A stretch of 64,000 nucleotides of DNA from Caldilineaceae bacterium (GCA_019637685.1 JAHBVF010000017.1:1-64000), one strand, 5' to 3'; shown: positions 35,930 to 45,846, counted from the stretch's first letter. Notes: generated by a model not told the origin, from the sequence alone. Numbers and translations are program-made.

Positions 35930-37011
35930 ATCATCCCATCCCACACGGCAAAGCCCCGCCCGTTGCGGAACCACAGTTCTACCGGATGCTCCCGAATGTA
36001 GCCGTGGCCGCCAAGCACCTGGACCGCGTTGTCAGTCACTTCGAGCACCATTTTGTCCGCGGCCTGTTTGGCCAGGGCCGCCAGCCTGGACGCGTCTTCC
36101 CGGCTGTCATAGCGCCAGGCTGCTTCCCATACCTGTAGGCGCACGCCTTCAATTTCGATTGCCATATTGGCCAGCATAAAGGCGATGCTCTGGCGGTGGG
36201 CAATGGGTTCGCCGAAGGCTTCCCGCTCCTTGGCATAGTTGACCGCATATTCATAGGCGGCCCGGGCCTGGCCCACAGCCAGCGCCGCGGCGCTGATGCG
36301 GCTGACTGTCAGCAGCCGGTTCATACGGATGCCCCGTGACTCGCCCAGGCGGTTGGCCGCGGGCACGCTGACATTCGTGAAATTGGCGGTGTACATCGGC
36401 ACGGCGCGCGCGCCCATCAGCACCACCCGCTCGGCCACCTGTACGCCGGGGGTGCTGGCTGGCACAATAAATGCCTGGGTGCGGTTCTTCTCCTGGGCAT
36501 AGACGAGGAAGACCTCGGCTTCCTTCGCCAGGGGCACATACGTCTTGACGCCCTGAATCGTATACGTGTCACCTGTCCGCTCCGCGGTCGCCGCCAGCGC
36601 GTTGGGATCGAACTGGTAGACCGGCTCGATCAGTGCGGCTGTCGCTTTGGGAAAATCGGCTTCGGTGAAATGGGGCAGCCACGCGGCTTTCTGTTCGCCG
36701 CTGCCGAAGAGGGCAATGGGCAGGGCAAAGAGATTGGGCGCAAGCAGGTGCAGGCCGATGCCCACATCACCCCAGCCCAGTTCCTCCAGATAGAGGGCAC
36801 TGGTCAGGGCCGAGTATTCGCCGAAGCCGCCGTATTCGGCGTCGATGGCCCCGGGCAACAGACCCAACTCCCAGCCCGTGCGGATGACGTTGGCAGGCGC
36901 GGCCGCCTTCTCTTCCGCCTCTCGATAGACCGAACGCAGTTGCTTCTCGGCGTAGCGGTGAACCGTGTCCACAAGCATTTTCTGCTCGGATGTCATGTCG
37001 AAGGAATACAT
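35920..37011 (-). CDS. Acyl-CoA dehydrogenase-like protein, C-terminus cut by a repeat
   Basis: The 363-residue product starts at ATG 37011 (MYSFDMTSEQKML), ten bases after GGAGAC. It has the ACAD N-terminal helical domain, GAIDAEYGGFG, an atypical beta domain (ATAALIEPVYQFDPN replaces the usual TEP..GSD), and the C-terminal helices with QVLGGHGYIREHPVELWFRNGR. Where the family reads YEGT it has VWDGM, an Asp in place of the catalytic Glu. The protein then ends Ile-Ile-Gly with the stop taken from the palindrome at 35840-35929. About 20 C-terminal residues are lost compared with family length. It may be inactive or structural. It pairs with the ACAD gene downstream. Confidence 0.8.
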   Translation of the reverse strand: MYSFDMTSEQKMLVDTVHRYAEKQLRSVYREAEEKAAAPANVIRTGWELGLLPGAIDAEYGGFGEYSALTSALYLEELGWGDVGIGLHLLAPNLFALPIALFGSGEQKAAWLPHFTEADFPKATAALIEPVYQFDPNALAATAERTGDTYTIQGVKTYVPLAKEAEVFLVYAQEKNRTQAFIVPASTPGVQVAERVVLMGARAVPMYTANFTNVSVPAANRLGESRGIRMNRLLTVSRISAAALAVGQARAAYEYAVNYAKEREAFGEPIAHRQSIAFMLANMAIEIEGVRLQVWEAAWRYDSREDASRLAALAKQAADKMVLEVTDNAVQVLGGHGYIREHPVELWFRNGRGFAVWDGMIIG

Positions 37012-37266
37012 GGGTTTCGGTGTCTCCTGTGGGTGTGTAGCGCGTAGCACGTGAACGGGTAGTGTGCTGGTATTCGGTATAGGGTACAATAGGGCAGGTG
37101 TGTTTTCCGTCGGTTGCCGGTCTGTTTGGCCGTCTGATTTGCCTGTATTTGGTGGCGCTTCCCGGCTACGGTACAATATCCGACGCGCGTGTCGGGGCAC
37201 GCGGCCGCGCGCAAAAGGCAAGCACAGGAGAGAAAATGGCCGCGGACTACCCAATATTTGTGCTGC

Positions 37267-37293
37267 TTGCACTGCCCGTTTGCGCTGTATAAT
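37267..37293 (+). promoter_or_regulatory. Predicted promoter of the exopolysaccharide operon
   Basis: A perfect TATAAT (37288-37293) is preceded by TTGCAC at 15 bp and lies 35 bp before the ATG of the chorismate-mutase-like gene. Confidence 0.6.
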
Positions 37294-37328
37294 CCGTGCC
37301 ATCCCTGTCCCTTTTTGCAGGAGTATCC

Positions 37329-37631
37329 ATGAAGACGCCAGACGAGTGTAGGACAATCGAGGAGGTGCGGTCCGAAATCGACCGCATTGATCGGTCTATG
37401 ATTGAAATCATTGCCCAGCGGCGGGCGTATGTCCATGCGGTGATGCAGTTCAAGAGCAGCGCGCAGGATGTCCACGCGCACGAACGCCAGCGCCAAATGT
37501 TGGCCGTGCGCCGGCAATGGGCCGCCGAACACGCGCTGTCGCCGGAAATGGTGGAAGGCATCTTCCGTTCGTTGGTGGACCACTTCGTTGCCGAAGAATT
37601 GACGATTCTGGCCGGGCGCAACGGGACCTGA
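37329..37631 (+). CDS. Chorismate mutase type II-like protein (AroQ fold)
   Basis: The 100-residue product starts at ATG 37329, five bases after AGGAG. It has the all-helical AroQ pattern: EIDRIDRSMIEIIAQRRAYVHAVMQFK (first long helix with R and K positions of the active site), a connecting HAHERQRQML and a final MVEGIFRSLVDHFVAEE. It could be a free chorismate mutase or a PchB-type lyase; specificity residues do not decide this. Its stop overlaps the start of the glycosyltransferase (TGATG), so it is translationally coupled into an exopolysaccharide operon with no shikimate-pathway gene. Confidence 0.75.
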   Translation: MKTPDECRTIEEVRSEIDRIDRSMIEIIAQRRAYVHAVMQFKSSAQDVHAHERQRQMLAVRRQWAAEHALSPEMVEGIFRSLVDHFVAEELTILAGRNGT

Positions 37632-38782
37632 TGGCTGCTTTGGATGGCATGCGTCTGGCGCTGGTCCACGATTGGCTGAACCAAAGGGGCGGCGCGGAAA
37701 ATGTGCTGGAAGAACTGGTCGATCTTTTCCCCGGTGCGCCTCTTTACACCAGTATGTACGATCCGGCCAAAATGCCCGACAGCTACCGAAACTGGGATAT
37801 CCACACCACTTTTGTGCAGCGGCTGCCCGGCTACAGCGACCACCACCAGGCCTATTTGCCTGTCTACCCGCTGGCCTTTGCCCGCACAGACCTGAGCGAT
37901 TACGATCTGGTGCTGAGCAACAAAAGTGGCTTCTGCCACGGGGTGCGCACACAAAAGGGCAGCCGCAAGGCGATCCACGTCTGCTACTGTCTGACGCCCA
38001 CCCGCTTTCTCTGGCTCTACGAGCAATACCGGGAGCGGGAGGAGATCGGCGGGCTGATCGACGCCGCACTGCAACCTGTCCTGGCTCTCCTGCGCCGCTG
38101 GGATTGGGCCGCGGCCCAGCGGGTGGACCATTTCGTTGCCATCAGCACGGCAGTGCAGGAGCGCATTCGGGCCATCTATGGACGGGAGAGTGTGGTCATC
38201 CACCCGCCAGTGGATACAGAGCGCTACACCCCGGACCCGTCGGTCGCAGCGGGCGACTACTGTTTGGGCGATTACTATCTGATCGTCAGTCGGCTGATTC
38301 CCTACAAGCGCATCGATCTGGCGGTGGATGCCTTTCGCCATCTGCCCCAGGAAAAATTGGTGGTTGTGGGCGATGGACGGGACAGGGCCGCGCTACAGGC
38401 CGGGGCCGGAGCGAACGTCACTTTTCTGGGCCGTCAATCCCAGGAGAAGCTGCTGGAACTTATGCGGGGTTGCAAAGCGTTTCTCTTTCCCGGCCTGGAG
38501 GATTTTGGCATTGCACCGGTGGAAGCGCTGAGCGCAGGCCGTCCGGTCATCGCCTTTGCCGGCGGCGGCGCGCTGGATACAGTCGTCCCCGGCGTGACAG
38601 GCGAGCATTTTGCCGAACAGACGGTCGAGGGCCTGCTGGCCGTGTTGGAGAAGTTCGATCCCACAGCCTACGATCCGATGGCCTGCCGCGCACAGGCGGA
38701 GCGTTTTGGACGAGGGGTGTTTCGGGGGAAGCTGATGGATTTTTTGGCGCAAGTAAAGCCTGGCTCTAATGGAACTTCGTGA
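37631..38782 (+). CDS. Glycosyltransferase family 4
   Basis: The 383-residue product begins MAALDGMRLALVHDWLNQRGGAENVLEEL, with the typical GT-B N-terminal strand and donor loop. The C-terminal Rossmann domain has YYLIVSRLIPYKRIDLAV and the nucleotide-sugar EX7E motif in LEDFGIAPVEALSAGRPVIAF. This is the retaining GT4 layout used in lipopolysaccharide or exopolysaccharide assembly; donor and acceptor are unknown. It starts at the overlapping TGATG with the chorismate-mutase-like gene and its 3' end overlaps the next gene by 14 bp. Confidence 0.9.
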   Translation: MAALDGMRLALVHDWLNQRGGAENVLEELVDLFPGAPLYTSMYDPAKMPDSYRNWDIHTTFVQRLPGYSDHHQAYLPVYPLAFARTDLSDYDLVLSNKSGFCHGVRTQKGSRKAIHVCYCLTPTRFLWLYEQYREREEIGGLIDAALQPVLALLRRWDWAAAQRVDHFVAISTAVQERIRAIYGRESVVIHPPVDTERYTPDPSVAAGDYCLGDYYLIVSRLIPYKRIDLAVDAFRHLPQEKLVVVGDGRDRAALQAGAGANVTFLGRQSQEKLLELMRGCKAFLFPGLEDFGIAPVEALSAGRPVIAFAGGGALDTVVPGVTGEHFAEQTVEGLLAVLEKFDPTAYDPMACRAQAERFGRGVFRGKLMDFLAQVKPGSNGTS

Positions 38783-39458
38783 ATACTGGCGCATTGTGCG
38801 CCGTCGCTGGTGGATACCCGTTGTTCTGACCCTTCTGGTGGCCGGGATCAGCGCGGTGCAGTTGCGCCCCTGGCAGTCACCGCCGCCCCGCTACTCGGCC
38901 TCTTTGCGCCTGATCGTAAGCGTGCTGCCCGCTACCCAGTCCGACGCCAGTCTCTACGATCCCCGCTATTACGCGTGGCTGGTCAGCGAGTATCTGGTGG
39001 ACGACTTTACGGAAGTGGTAGGGAGCCAACTCTTTGCCCAGGCCATCAACCGGCGTCTGGCTGCTCAGGGCATCGCCATTCACAGCGGGCTGATCCAGGG
39101 CAGCGCGACAACGGGCAAGCAGCATCGGTTGCTCAATCTCACATTTGCCTGGGGTGATCCCACCCAATTGGCCGCGATTGCCGAGGCAGCCGTGGCCGAA
39201 TTGAGCGAAAATGCGACGGTCTATTTTCAGCAGTTGGGCACGCCGGAAGTAAGGGTGACACTGCTGGACAGTCCGGTAGTGTCGCCCGTCAAGGCGGGGA
39301 CTCGTCAACGGCTGGAATGGCCTTTGCGGGTGATTCTGGCCTTTGTTGCCGGGGTCGGGCTGCTCTTTTTGTTGGAATATTTGGACACATCCATCCGCAG
39401 CAGCGACGAATTGGAAACGCTGGGGCTACCGGTCATCGGGACCATTCCCCGCCAGTAA
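38769..39458 (+). CDS. Wzz/chain-length-determinant-type membrane protein (first copy)
   Basis: The 229-residue product has an N-terminal transmembrane helix after ELREYWRIVRRRWWIPVVLTLLVAGI, a periplasm-facing mixed domain, and a second transmembrane helix near residue 190-210 (WPLRVILAFVAGVGLLFLLEYLD). It ends in the typical post-helix SIRSSDELETLGLPVIGTIP that contacts the tyrosine kinase. This is the polysaccharide co-polymerase topology. It overlaps the glycosyltransferase gene by 14 bp. Confidence 0.8.
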   Translation: MELREYWRIVRRRWWIPVVLTLLVAGISAVQLRPWQSPPPRYSASLRLIVSVLPATQSDASLYDPRYYAWLVSEYLVDDFTEVVGSQLFAQAINRRLAAQGIAIHSGLIQGSATTGKQHRLLNLTFAWGDPTQLAAIAEAAVAELSENATVYFQQLGTPEVRVTLLDSPVVSPVKAGTRQRLEWPLRVILAFVAGVGLLFLLEYLDTSIRSSDELETLGLPVIGTIPRQ

Positions 39459-39468
39459 GGAAGATTCT

Positions 39469-40194
39469 ATGAGCATTCAAGACTATCTGCGCATTTTGCG
39501 CCGCCGGGGCTGGATTGTGGTGCTGGCTGTGGTGCTGGCCGGGACCGGGGCCTTTGGCGTGAGCGCGCTGCAAGAGGAGATGTACCGGGCCACCGTACAG
39601 GTGAGCACTGTGCCCGCGCGTCCCGACTGGGGGCTGGGCAATACGGCCAAAGACCTCATGCGCAATTTCGCCATCAATATTCAGACCCCCGAAGTGGCCC
39701 AGCGGGTGATCGAACGGGCGCAGTTGGACCAGAACCCTTACACATTCCTCAGTCTGGTCAAAGTCACCCCCGACTCCAGCACATTTATGATCAAAATTGA
39801 GGCGCGGGATCGGGACCCGGAAGTAGCCAAATTGATGGCGATTACCCTGGCCGACGAATTTGTGGACGAACGCACGGCCTACTATGCCCAGCAGGACAAA
39901 GCCAACCGGATCGAAGTCAAAATTGTCAGCCGGGCCATCGGCGCGGATATGTACCAGCCGCAACCCCTGTTCAACGCTGTGGCAGGGGCTGTGCTGGGGT
40001 TGCTCTTTGGCATTGCTGTCGTCCTTCTGCTCACGTGGATGGAGTCCAGCTATCTGCGCACGCCCGAATCCGTAGAGCGGAGTCTGGCCGTGCCTGTGCT
40101 GGGCGCGATTCCAGTAGTGGCGGGGGAGCGGCGCGGCGCAACACAGCCCGCGGGACAAGTTGTGGGCCGACAATTGCAAGCAGAAAAGGTGTAA
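39469..40194 (+). CDS. Wzz/chain-length-determinant-type membrane protein (second copy)
   Basis: The 241-residue product starts at ATG 39469 behind AAGGAAG. It opens with SIQDYLRILRRRGWIVVLAVVLAGTGAFGVSAL (first transmembrane helix), has an extracytoplasmic middle, a second helix (~167-190, AVAGAVLGLLFGIAVVLLLTW) and the same SYLRTPESVERSLAVPVLGAIP ending. It directly precedes the BY-kinase-like gene (4-bp gap), the usual split arrangement of Gram-positive CpsC/CpsD-like systems. Two Wzz paralogues in tandem suggest heteromeric co-polymerase or different chain lengths. Confidence 0.82.
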   Translation: MSIQDYLRILRRRGWIVVLAVVLAGTGAFGVSALQEEMYRATVQVSTVPARPDWGLGNTAKDLMRNFAINIQTPEVAQRVIERAQLDQNPYTFLSLVKVTPDSSTFMIKIEARDRDPEVAKLMAITLADEFVDERTAYYAQQDKANRIEVKIVSRAIGADMYQPQPLFNAVAGAVLGLLFGIAVVLLLTWMESSYLRTPESVERSLAVPVLGAIPVVAGERRGATQPAGQVVGRQLQAEKV

Positions 40195-40197
40195 AGA

Positions 40198-40848
40198 ATG
40201 TCCTCACTCATCACACTCTCGGATCCCCGCAGCCCGGCCGCGGAGGCTTTCCAGAGTTTGCGCACGAATATCGAATTTTCCCGCCTGGAGACAACCCTGC
40301 GTTCGCTGCTGGTCACCTGTGCCGATGCCGAGACGGACAAAAGCACCGCACTGGCGAACCTGGCAGTCGTGATGGCCCAGGCCGGTGACCGGGTGGTGGT
40401 CGTGGACGGCGATCTGCGACGTCCTCGCCAGCACGAAATCTTCGGCGCGGTCAACAGCCGGGGACTGACCGATTGGCTGCGAGAGAGCGGTGTGCCGGGG
40501 CTGCTGGAGACTGACGTTGCCAATCTGCGGCTGCTTCCCTCTGGGCCGCTGCCGCCCAATCCAGTGGCCCTGCTCAGCGGCAACCGTCTGGCGGAACTCT
40601 TGACCCAACTGTCCGCGGACGCCGACTACATTCTGGTGGACGCGCCGCCCGTGCTGGCCGTGACCGACGCCGCGCTCTGGGCGGGCAAAGTGGACGGCGT
40701 GTTGCTGGCCGTCCACGCCGGACGCACCAGCCGGGAGCACGCGCAGCGGGCCAAAACAGTGCTGGAAAAAGTGCAGGCGCGTATTGTGGGCGCGGTATTG
40801 TTGGACGCCGAGGAAGAGACCGGCGCGGTGGAACGGTACGGCAGCTAA
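40198..40848 (+). CDS. BY-kinase/CpsD-like ATPase with degenerate P-loop
   Basis: The 216-residue product aligns to bacterial tyrosine autokinases: N-terminal [13 protein letters not shown], Walker A' [14 protein letters not shown] and Walker [17 protein letters not shown] are intact. The Walker A position (residues 40-50) reads [11 protein letters not shown]; the conserved glycines of xPGEGKST are Glu45 and Asp47, leaving only the Lys-Ser-Thr. The C-terminus has a single Tyr (ERYGS) and not the usual Tyr cluster. It may have lost autokinase activity while keeping the scaffold that binds Wzz. Confidence 0.8.
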   Translation: MSSLITLSDPRSPAAEAFQSLRTNIEFSRLETTLRSLLVTCADAETDKSTALANLAVVMAQAGDRVVVVDGDLRRPRQHEIFGAVNSRGLTDWLRESGVPGLLETDVANLRLLPSGPLPPNPVALLSGNRLAELLTQLSADADYILVDAPPVLAVTDAALWAGKVDGVLLAVHAGRTSREHAQRAKTVLEKVQARIVGAVLLDAEEETGAVERYGS

Positions 40849-40899
40849 AGTTTGTAGGTGCGGCTTCCAAGCACACAGTGAATGGACAACCCAAAAATG

Positions 40900-40916
40900 T
40901 GCGGTTAGAAACCGCA
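40900..40916. repeat. Small hairpin in the rfbA leader
   Basis: TGCGGTT AGA AACCGCA forms a 7-bp stem 19 bp before rfbA; a diverged GTGCGGCTT-AAGCACAC motif lies just before it. No T-run follows, so it is not a clear terminator. Confidence 0.4.
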
Positions 40917-40934
40917 TCTGCGAAGGAAAAACGT

Positions 40935-41807
40935 ATGAAAGGCATTCTCCTGGCGGGCGGGCACGGCACACGCCTCTATCCGCTCACATTCAGCCTGAGC
41001 AAACAGATATTGCCGGTCTTCGACAAACCGATGATCTACTATCCTCTCTCTATGCTGATGCTGGCAGGGATTCGGGAGGTGCTGGTGATCAGCACGCCCT
41101 CGGCCCTGCCCCTCTTCCAACAGTTGCTGAAGGACGGCAGCCAGTGGGGGATGGCGTTCAGTTATGTGGAGCAGGCTGAACCCAAAGGCATTGCCGAGTG
41201 TTTTGTGTTGGGCCGGGACTTTATCGGCGATGATTCGGTCTGTCTGCTCTTGGGCGATAACATTTTCTACGGCCACGGCCTGCCAGAGAAGCTGAGCGCC
41301 GCCGCGCAGACGGGCACGGGCGCGCTGATCTTCGCCCACCCGGTCAGCGACCCGGAGCGCTACGGCGTTGTCGAATTTGACGAGACGGGCAAAGCGCTGG
41401 GCATCCAGGAAAAGCCCAGTAACCCCCGCTCCCATTACGCGGTGCCGGGCGTCTATTTCTATGACAATCAGGTGGTGGAGATCGCGGCCGATCTGAAACC
41501 CTCGGCCCGGGGCGAGTTGGAAATCACCGATGTGAATCTGGCCTATTTGGCCAAAGGTGAACTGCGGGTGGATATTCTGGGCCGGGGCTTTGCCTGGCTG
41601 GACGCGGGAACCCACGAATCTCTGCTGCAAGCGGCCAACTTTGTCCAGGCCCTGCAGGAACGCCAGGGAATGATGATTTCCTGCCCGGAGGAGATTGCCT
41701 TTCGCCGGGGTTTCATCAGCCGGGACGCGCTGCGGGCGCTGGGCCAGCAGATGGCGGGTAACCACTACGGAAGCTATCTTCTGCGGGTTGCCGATGGAAA
41801 GGTATAG
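40935..41807 (+). CDS. rfbA: Glucose-1-phosphate thymidylyltransferase
   Basis: The 290-residue product has the nucleotidyltransferase signature [18 protein letters not shown], then [20 protein letters not shown] and [12 protein letters not shown], all diagnostic for RmlA-type enzymes, which make dTDP-glucose from dTTP and glucose-1-phosphate. Length is normal. The ATG at 40935 follows AAGGAA. rfbB is two genes downstream, so this locus supplies dTDP-4-keto-6-deoxyglucose; rfbC and rfbD are not seen here. Confidence 0.95.
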   Translation: MKGILLAGGHGTRLYPLTFSLSKQILPVFDKPMIYYPLSMLMLAGIREVLVISTPSALPLFQQLLKDGSQWGMAFSYVEQAEPKGIAECFVLGRDFIGDDSVCLLLGDNIFYGHGLPEKLSAAAQTGTGALIFAHPVSDPERYGVVEFDETGKALGIQEKPSNPRSHYAVPGVYFYDNQVVEIAADLKPSARGELEITDVNLAYLAKGELRVDILGRGFAWLDAGTHESLLQAANFVQALQERQGMMISCPEEIAFRRGFISRDALRALGQQMAGNHYGSYLLRVADGKV

Positions 41808-41816
41808 GGGGCGCTG

Positions 41817-42593
41817 GTGGAGATAGCCGCAGCGCCCATCCGCTCCCTGCCGGGTCTGGCCGCGGGTATACGCCAGACCGACCGCTTCGCTCTGCCGGTT
41901 TCCGTGGCTTCGCTTTTTGAAAAAAGCCCGCTTGTGCCGGTCTATCAGATCGAAGAGGGCACGGTGGAGCGGGAGATCAGCGCCGCGGCAGAGACGATTG
42001 GGGTGGTGGCGGATAAACTGCGGCGATTGGTCAGCGCTTATGGCGAATGGCGGACGTTTGACGCTCCGGCCTATTTTGACCTCTACCCGGAGCAGACCGC
42101 GCTGCTGCTCCACATCTCCGAGCGGGTGAGCACTGTCCACGTGACATTCTATGCTGATCTGCTGCTGCCCGCCTTTCGACGGACCGAGCGCGTTTGGGCC
42201 GAGGAATTCTTCCCGGCCTATCAGGCGGCCAGCCCCTTCACCCGCCCCGGCAAACGCAGTTCAGTCTATAATGAGCATTTTGCCGAGATGGATCAGCCCA
42301 AATTGCTGGCCTATTGGGAACGGCTGTGGGCTGTTGTGAACGGGACGCGCCAGATTCTCAGTGACGATATCGGCTTTTTAGCCTCGTCCGGGGGCAGCGA
42401 CGAGCGCAATCGCTGGCGTGCGTCGTGGCCCACCCACCCCGCGGCGGGTTTGGACGCACGGCTGTTGCCCGCGCTGGACACAGTTCCGACTGTGACACTG
42501 ACAATGATTTTCCCCTTGCCCATCCATCGCCAATCCGGGCGTTTGCGCCGCCTGCGCCGCATGTGGGAACGCAGACAGCAGAGAAGAAGATAG
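41817..42593 (+). CDS. Protein of unknown function inside the dTDP-sugar locus
   Basis: The 258-residue product, with GTG start at 41817, is placed between rfbA and rfbB. It is mostly predicted helix, with conserved-looking aromatic/acidic phrases (YQIEEGTVEREI, AYFDLYPEQ, WAEEFFPAYQ, YWERLWAVVNG) and a basic Arg-rich C-terminus (RRLRRMWERRQQRRR). No signal peptide or nucleotide-binding motif is visible. The tight spacing with rfbA (9 bp) suggests co-expression. I do not recognise a family. Confidence 0.55.
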   Translation: MEIAAAPIRSLPGLAAGIRQTDRFALPVSVASLFEKSPLVPVYQIEEGTVEREISAAAETIGVVADKLRRLVSAYGEWRTFDAPAYFDLYPEQTALLLHISERVSTVHVTFYADLLLPAFRRTERVWAEEFFPAYQAASPFTRPGKRSSVYNEHFAEMDQPKLLAYWERLWAVVNGTRQILSDDIGFLASSGGSDERNRWRASWPTHPAAGLDARLLPALDTVPTVTLTMIFPLPIHRQSGRLRRLRRMWERRQQRRR

Positions 42594-42630
42594 AAGAAGA
42601 AACTACAGAGGAAATCACCGAGGAAATTCT

Positions 42631-43668
<1,038 letters not shown>

Positions 43669-43677
43669 TCTGGAGCG

Positions 43678-44553
43678 ATGATTCGCTCTGCCACTGGTGC
43701 CGATCTGCCCGCCCTGCGCCGCCTGTGGCAGGAGAATCGCCACAACTTCTTCACCTGCGGATGGGAGGACCTGACCGATCTGTTGCAGACGGGAACAGCA
43801 CTGGTGGGTGTATGGCCTGGGGAAGAGGCGGAACTGTGGGGATTTGTCGTCTTTGATGCACCAGCACCCACTGCTGCGCCAGGCTCGCTGGCGGATGGCG
43901 CGCTGCGGGCGGCTGTGTTCGACCACAATCTGCCCGCCACCGCGTCCGGAAACCACCTGATCGCCCAGGCCATTGCTGGGCTGCAGGCCACGGGTCATCC
44001 CTTTCAGTTGACCGCGTTGACCCGCGAAGCGTGGCTGGTGCGATTGCTGCGAGAGGCGCGGTTTGCCGTTGTCGATCACCTCTGCCTCTACCAGCGCACC
44101 CGCCACAGCCTGCCCACACCCGCCGACTGTGCGCTGCTGCGTCCCCTGCGCCAGGACGAATTGACAACCCTCGGCGCGCTGGACAGGCTGACATTTCCCC
44201 CTCTGTGGCGTATGGCGAAAGCAGAGTTGCTCGAACTTATCTTCACCTGCCGTGTCCAGGCGGCTGAAGTCGATGGCACATTGGCGGGCTATGCGGCCAT
44301 CTCCTTACACCCGGCCCAGGACCGCTACGACGAAGCGCAGGCCCAATTGACCCGGCTGGCTGTCCATCCGTCCTTTCAGGGCAGAGGCATAGGCCGTCAG
44401 TTGCTCATCGACAGCATCGCCTATGCCCACGCCCACGGCTGCTACCGCATCTTCCTCAACACACCAGAGAGCAATCCCCCTGCCCAGCATCTCTATGAAT
44501 CTCTCCACTTTCGCCGTCACGGGGGACGTATGCTGGTGCTGGTGTTTGAATGA
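43678..44553 (+). CDS. Two-part GNAT-family acetyltransferase
   Basis: The 291-residue product has an N-terminal GNAT-like half (MIRSATGADLPALRRLWQEN, strand ELWGFVVFDAP) that lacks a clear acetyl-CoA loop, and a C-terminal half with the full motif: LTRLAVHPSFQGRGIGRQLLIDSI (QxxGxG) and IFLNTPESNPPAQHLYESLHF. It follows rfbB by 9 bp, so it may N-acetylate an amino sugar or simply share the transcript. Confidence 0.78.
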   Translation: MIRSATGADLPALRRLWQENRHNFFTCGWEDLTDLLQTGTALVGVWPGEEAELWGFVVFDAPAPTAAPGSLADGALRAAVFDHNLPATASGNHLIAQAIAGLQATGHPFQLTALTREAWLVRLLREARFAVVDHLCLYQRTRHSLPTPADCALLRPLRQDELTTLGALDRLTFPPLWRMAKAELLELIFTCRVQAAEVDGTLAGYAAISLHPAQDRYDEAQAQLTRLAVHPSFQGRGIGRQLLIDSIAYAHAHGCYRIFLNTPESNPPAQHLYESLHFRRHGGRMLVLVFE

Positions 44554-44606
44554 GCGGGTGAGCAATTGAAAAGGCGAGCAATTGAAAATGCTTTGGGGAG
44601 TTCCCT

Positions 44607-45830
44607 TTAGCTTTCCATGACCTCATTTTTCGGCAGCATCCATACCCCTACGACTGTCGTCAGCCCGATGATGCCGCTCCACAGGAAAGCTGTGTGCAGG
44701 CCGAAGCTGTCGGCCAGCCAGCCCACTACCCAAATCGCCAGTGCCCGCGTCAGGAAGTTGGCCGTGAGGAATATCCCATTTGCCAGCGCCCGATGCTGGG
44801 GGAAATAGTCCTGTACCAGCGCCATCATCACGGGCGTGGGCGAAATGGCTGTCAATCCCAGGGCCAGGAGCAGGGGAAAGAGCAGGGGTTCGGGCGCGGC
44901 CAGAAAGCCGAAGAGGGCAAAAGGCGCCAGCACGTAGAGGGCTGTCAGCACCCAGCGTCGACCTAATTTATCGCTGTATGTGCCGGTTGCCAGCGCGCCC
45001 ACCACCCCCGCGGCTTCCAGCACAGTCAGCGAGGCCGCGGCCAGCCACAGGGAAGCGTTTTTGGTGTCGCTCATAAAAATGGGCAGATAAGTGGTCAGGG
45101 CAACGGCCAGAAAGGCTTTGGTTGCCAAAATCCAGAGCAGGGCCGGATAGACTTGGCGCACCTGGGGCCACAGTTCTGCCAGGCTTCCGCCTCTGTGGGC
45201 GGGCTGGGCCGAGAGGTTGTGCAGCCGCCAGTAGAGCACCGCGGAGCAGAGCCAGCCCAAAATCGCCAGCCGCCAGATGCCCTCCAGCCCCCACCAGATG
45301 ACAGCAGAGGAGACCAGCAGCGGTCCCAGTGTGCGGCCCAATTCCCCAGAAGCCATAAAAATGCTCATTCCCGTGCCCACACGCTTGCCAGAGATGCGCC
45401 CGATCATTGCCGGCGCGGGCGCGTGGAAGGCGGCGACGCTGACCCCCGCGGTCAGGAGCAGCAGGGCCAGGGCAAAATAGCTGTGTACCAATCCCAGGCT
45501 GCTGCTGAGGGTGGCGGTGATGGCCGGGGCCAGAATGATGAAATAGCGCAGGCTGATGCGGTCGGCCGCATAGCCCAAAAAGGGGTTGAGCAGACTGGGC
45601 AATTGAATGAAGATGGAGAGACCGCCGGTGGCCGCGTAGCTGGTTCCCAGGCGGTCTTGAATGAGCGGCAAGAGGGGCGAAAGAAAGGCGCTGAAGCTGT
45701 CGTGGACAAAGTGTGCTCCGGCAACGGTCAGCACTTCACCGGTTTGGAAGCCCTCTGTTTCGCTGGCGACTGGGGTGGGGACGGTTTCGGTTTTCACGGG
45801 GGTGGGGTCCTTTGGCGGTTGACGTGACAA
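44607..45830 (-). CDS. Major facilitator superfamily transporter
   Basis: The 407-residue product has a soluble N-terminus of ~35 residues (PPKDPTPVKTE) and about twelve hydrophobic segments. The loop signature appears in GYAADRISLRY and again in TGTYSDKLGRRWVL. VLTVAGAHFVHDSFSAFLSPLLPL at helix 1 is similar to fosmidomycin-resistance-type carriers. Export of a small compound is likely, but substrate is unknown. It is divergent from the lipoprotein gene at 45914. Confidence 0.85.
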   Translation of the reverse strand: MSRQPPKDPTPVKTETVPTPVASETEGFQTGEVLTVAGAHFVHDSFSAFLSPLLPLIQDRLGTSYAATGGLSIFIQLPSLLNPFLGYAADRISLRYFIILAPAITATLSSSLGLVHSYFALALLLLTAGVSVAAFHAPAPAMIGRISGKRVGTGMSIFMASGELGRTLGPLLVSSAVIWWGLEGIWRLAILGWLCSAVLYWRLHNLSAQPAHRGGSLAELWPQVRQVYPALLWILATKAFLAVALTTYLPIFMSDTKNASLWLAAASLTVLEAAGVVGALATGTYSDKLGRRWVLTALYVLAPFALFGFLAAPEPLLFPLLLALGLTAISPTPVMMALVQDYFPQHRALANGIFLTANFLTRALAIWVVGWLADSFGLHTAFLWSGIIGLTTVVGVWMLPKNEVMES

Positions 45831-45846
45831 CAGGAAAAGGTATTAT
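45819..45846 (+). promoter_or_regulatory. Predicted promoter of the FxLYD lipoprotein gene
   Basis: TTGACG (45819-45824), a 16-bp spacer and TATTAT (45841-45846) lie ~65 nt before the ATG. The -35 box overlaps the first codons of the divergent MFS gene. Confidence 0.6.
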
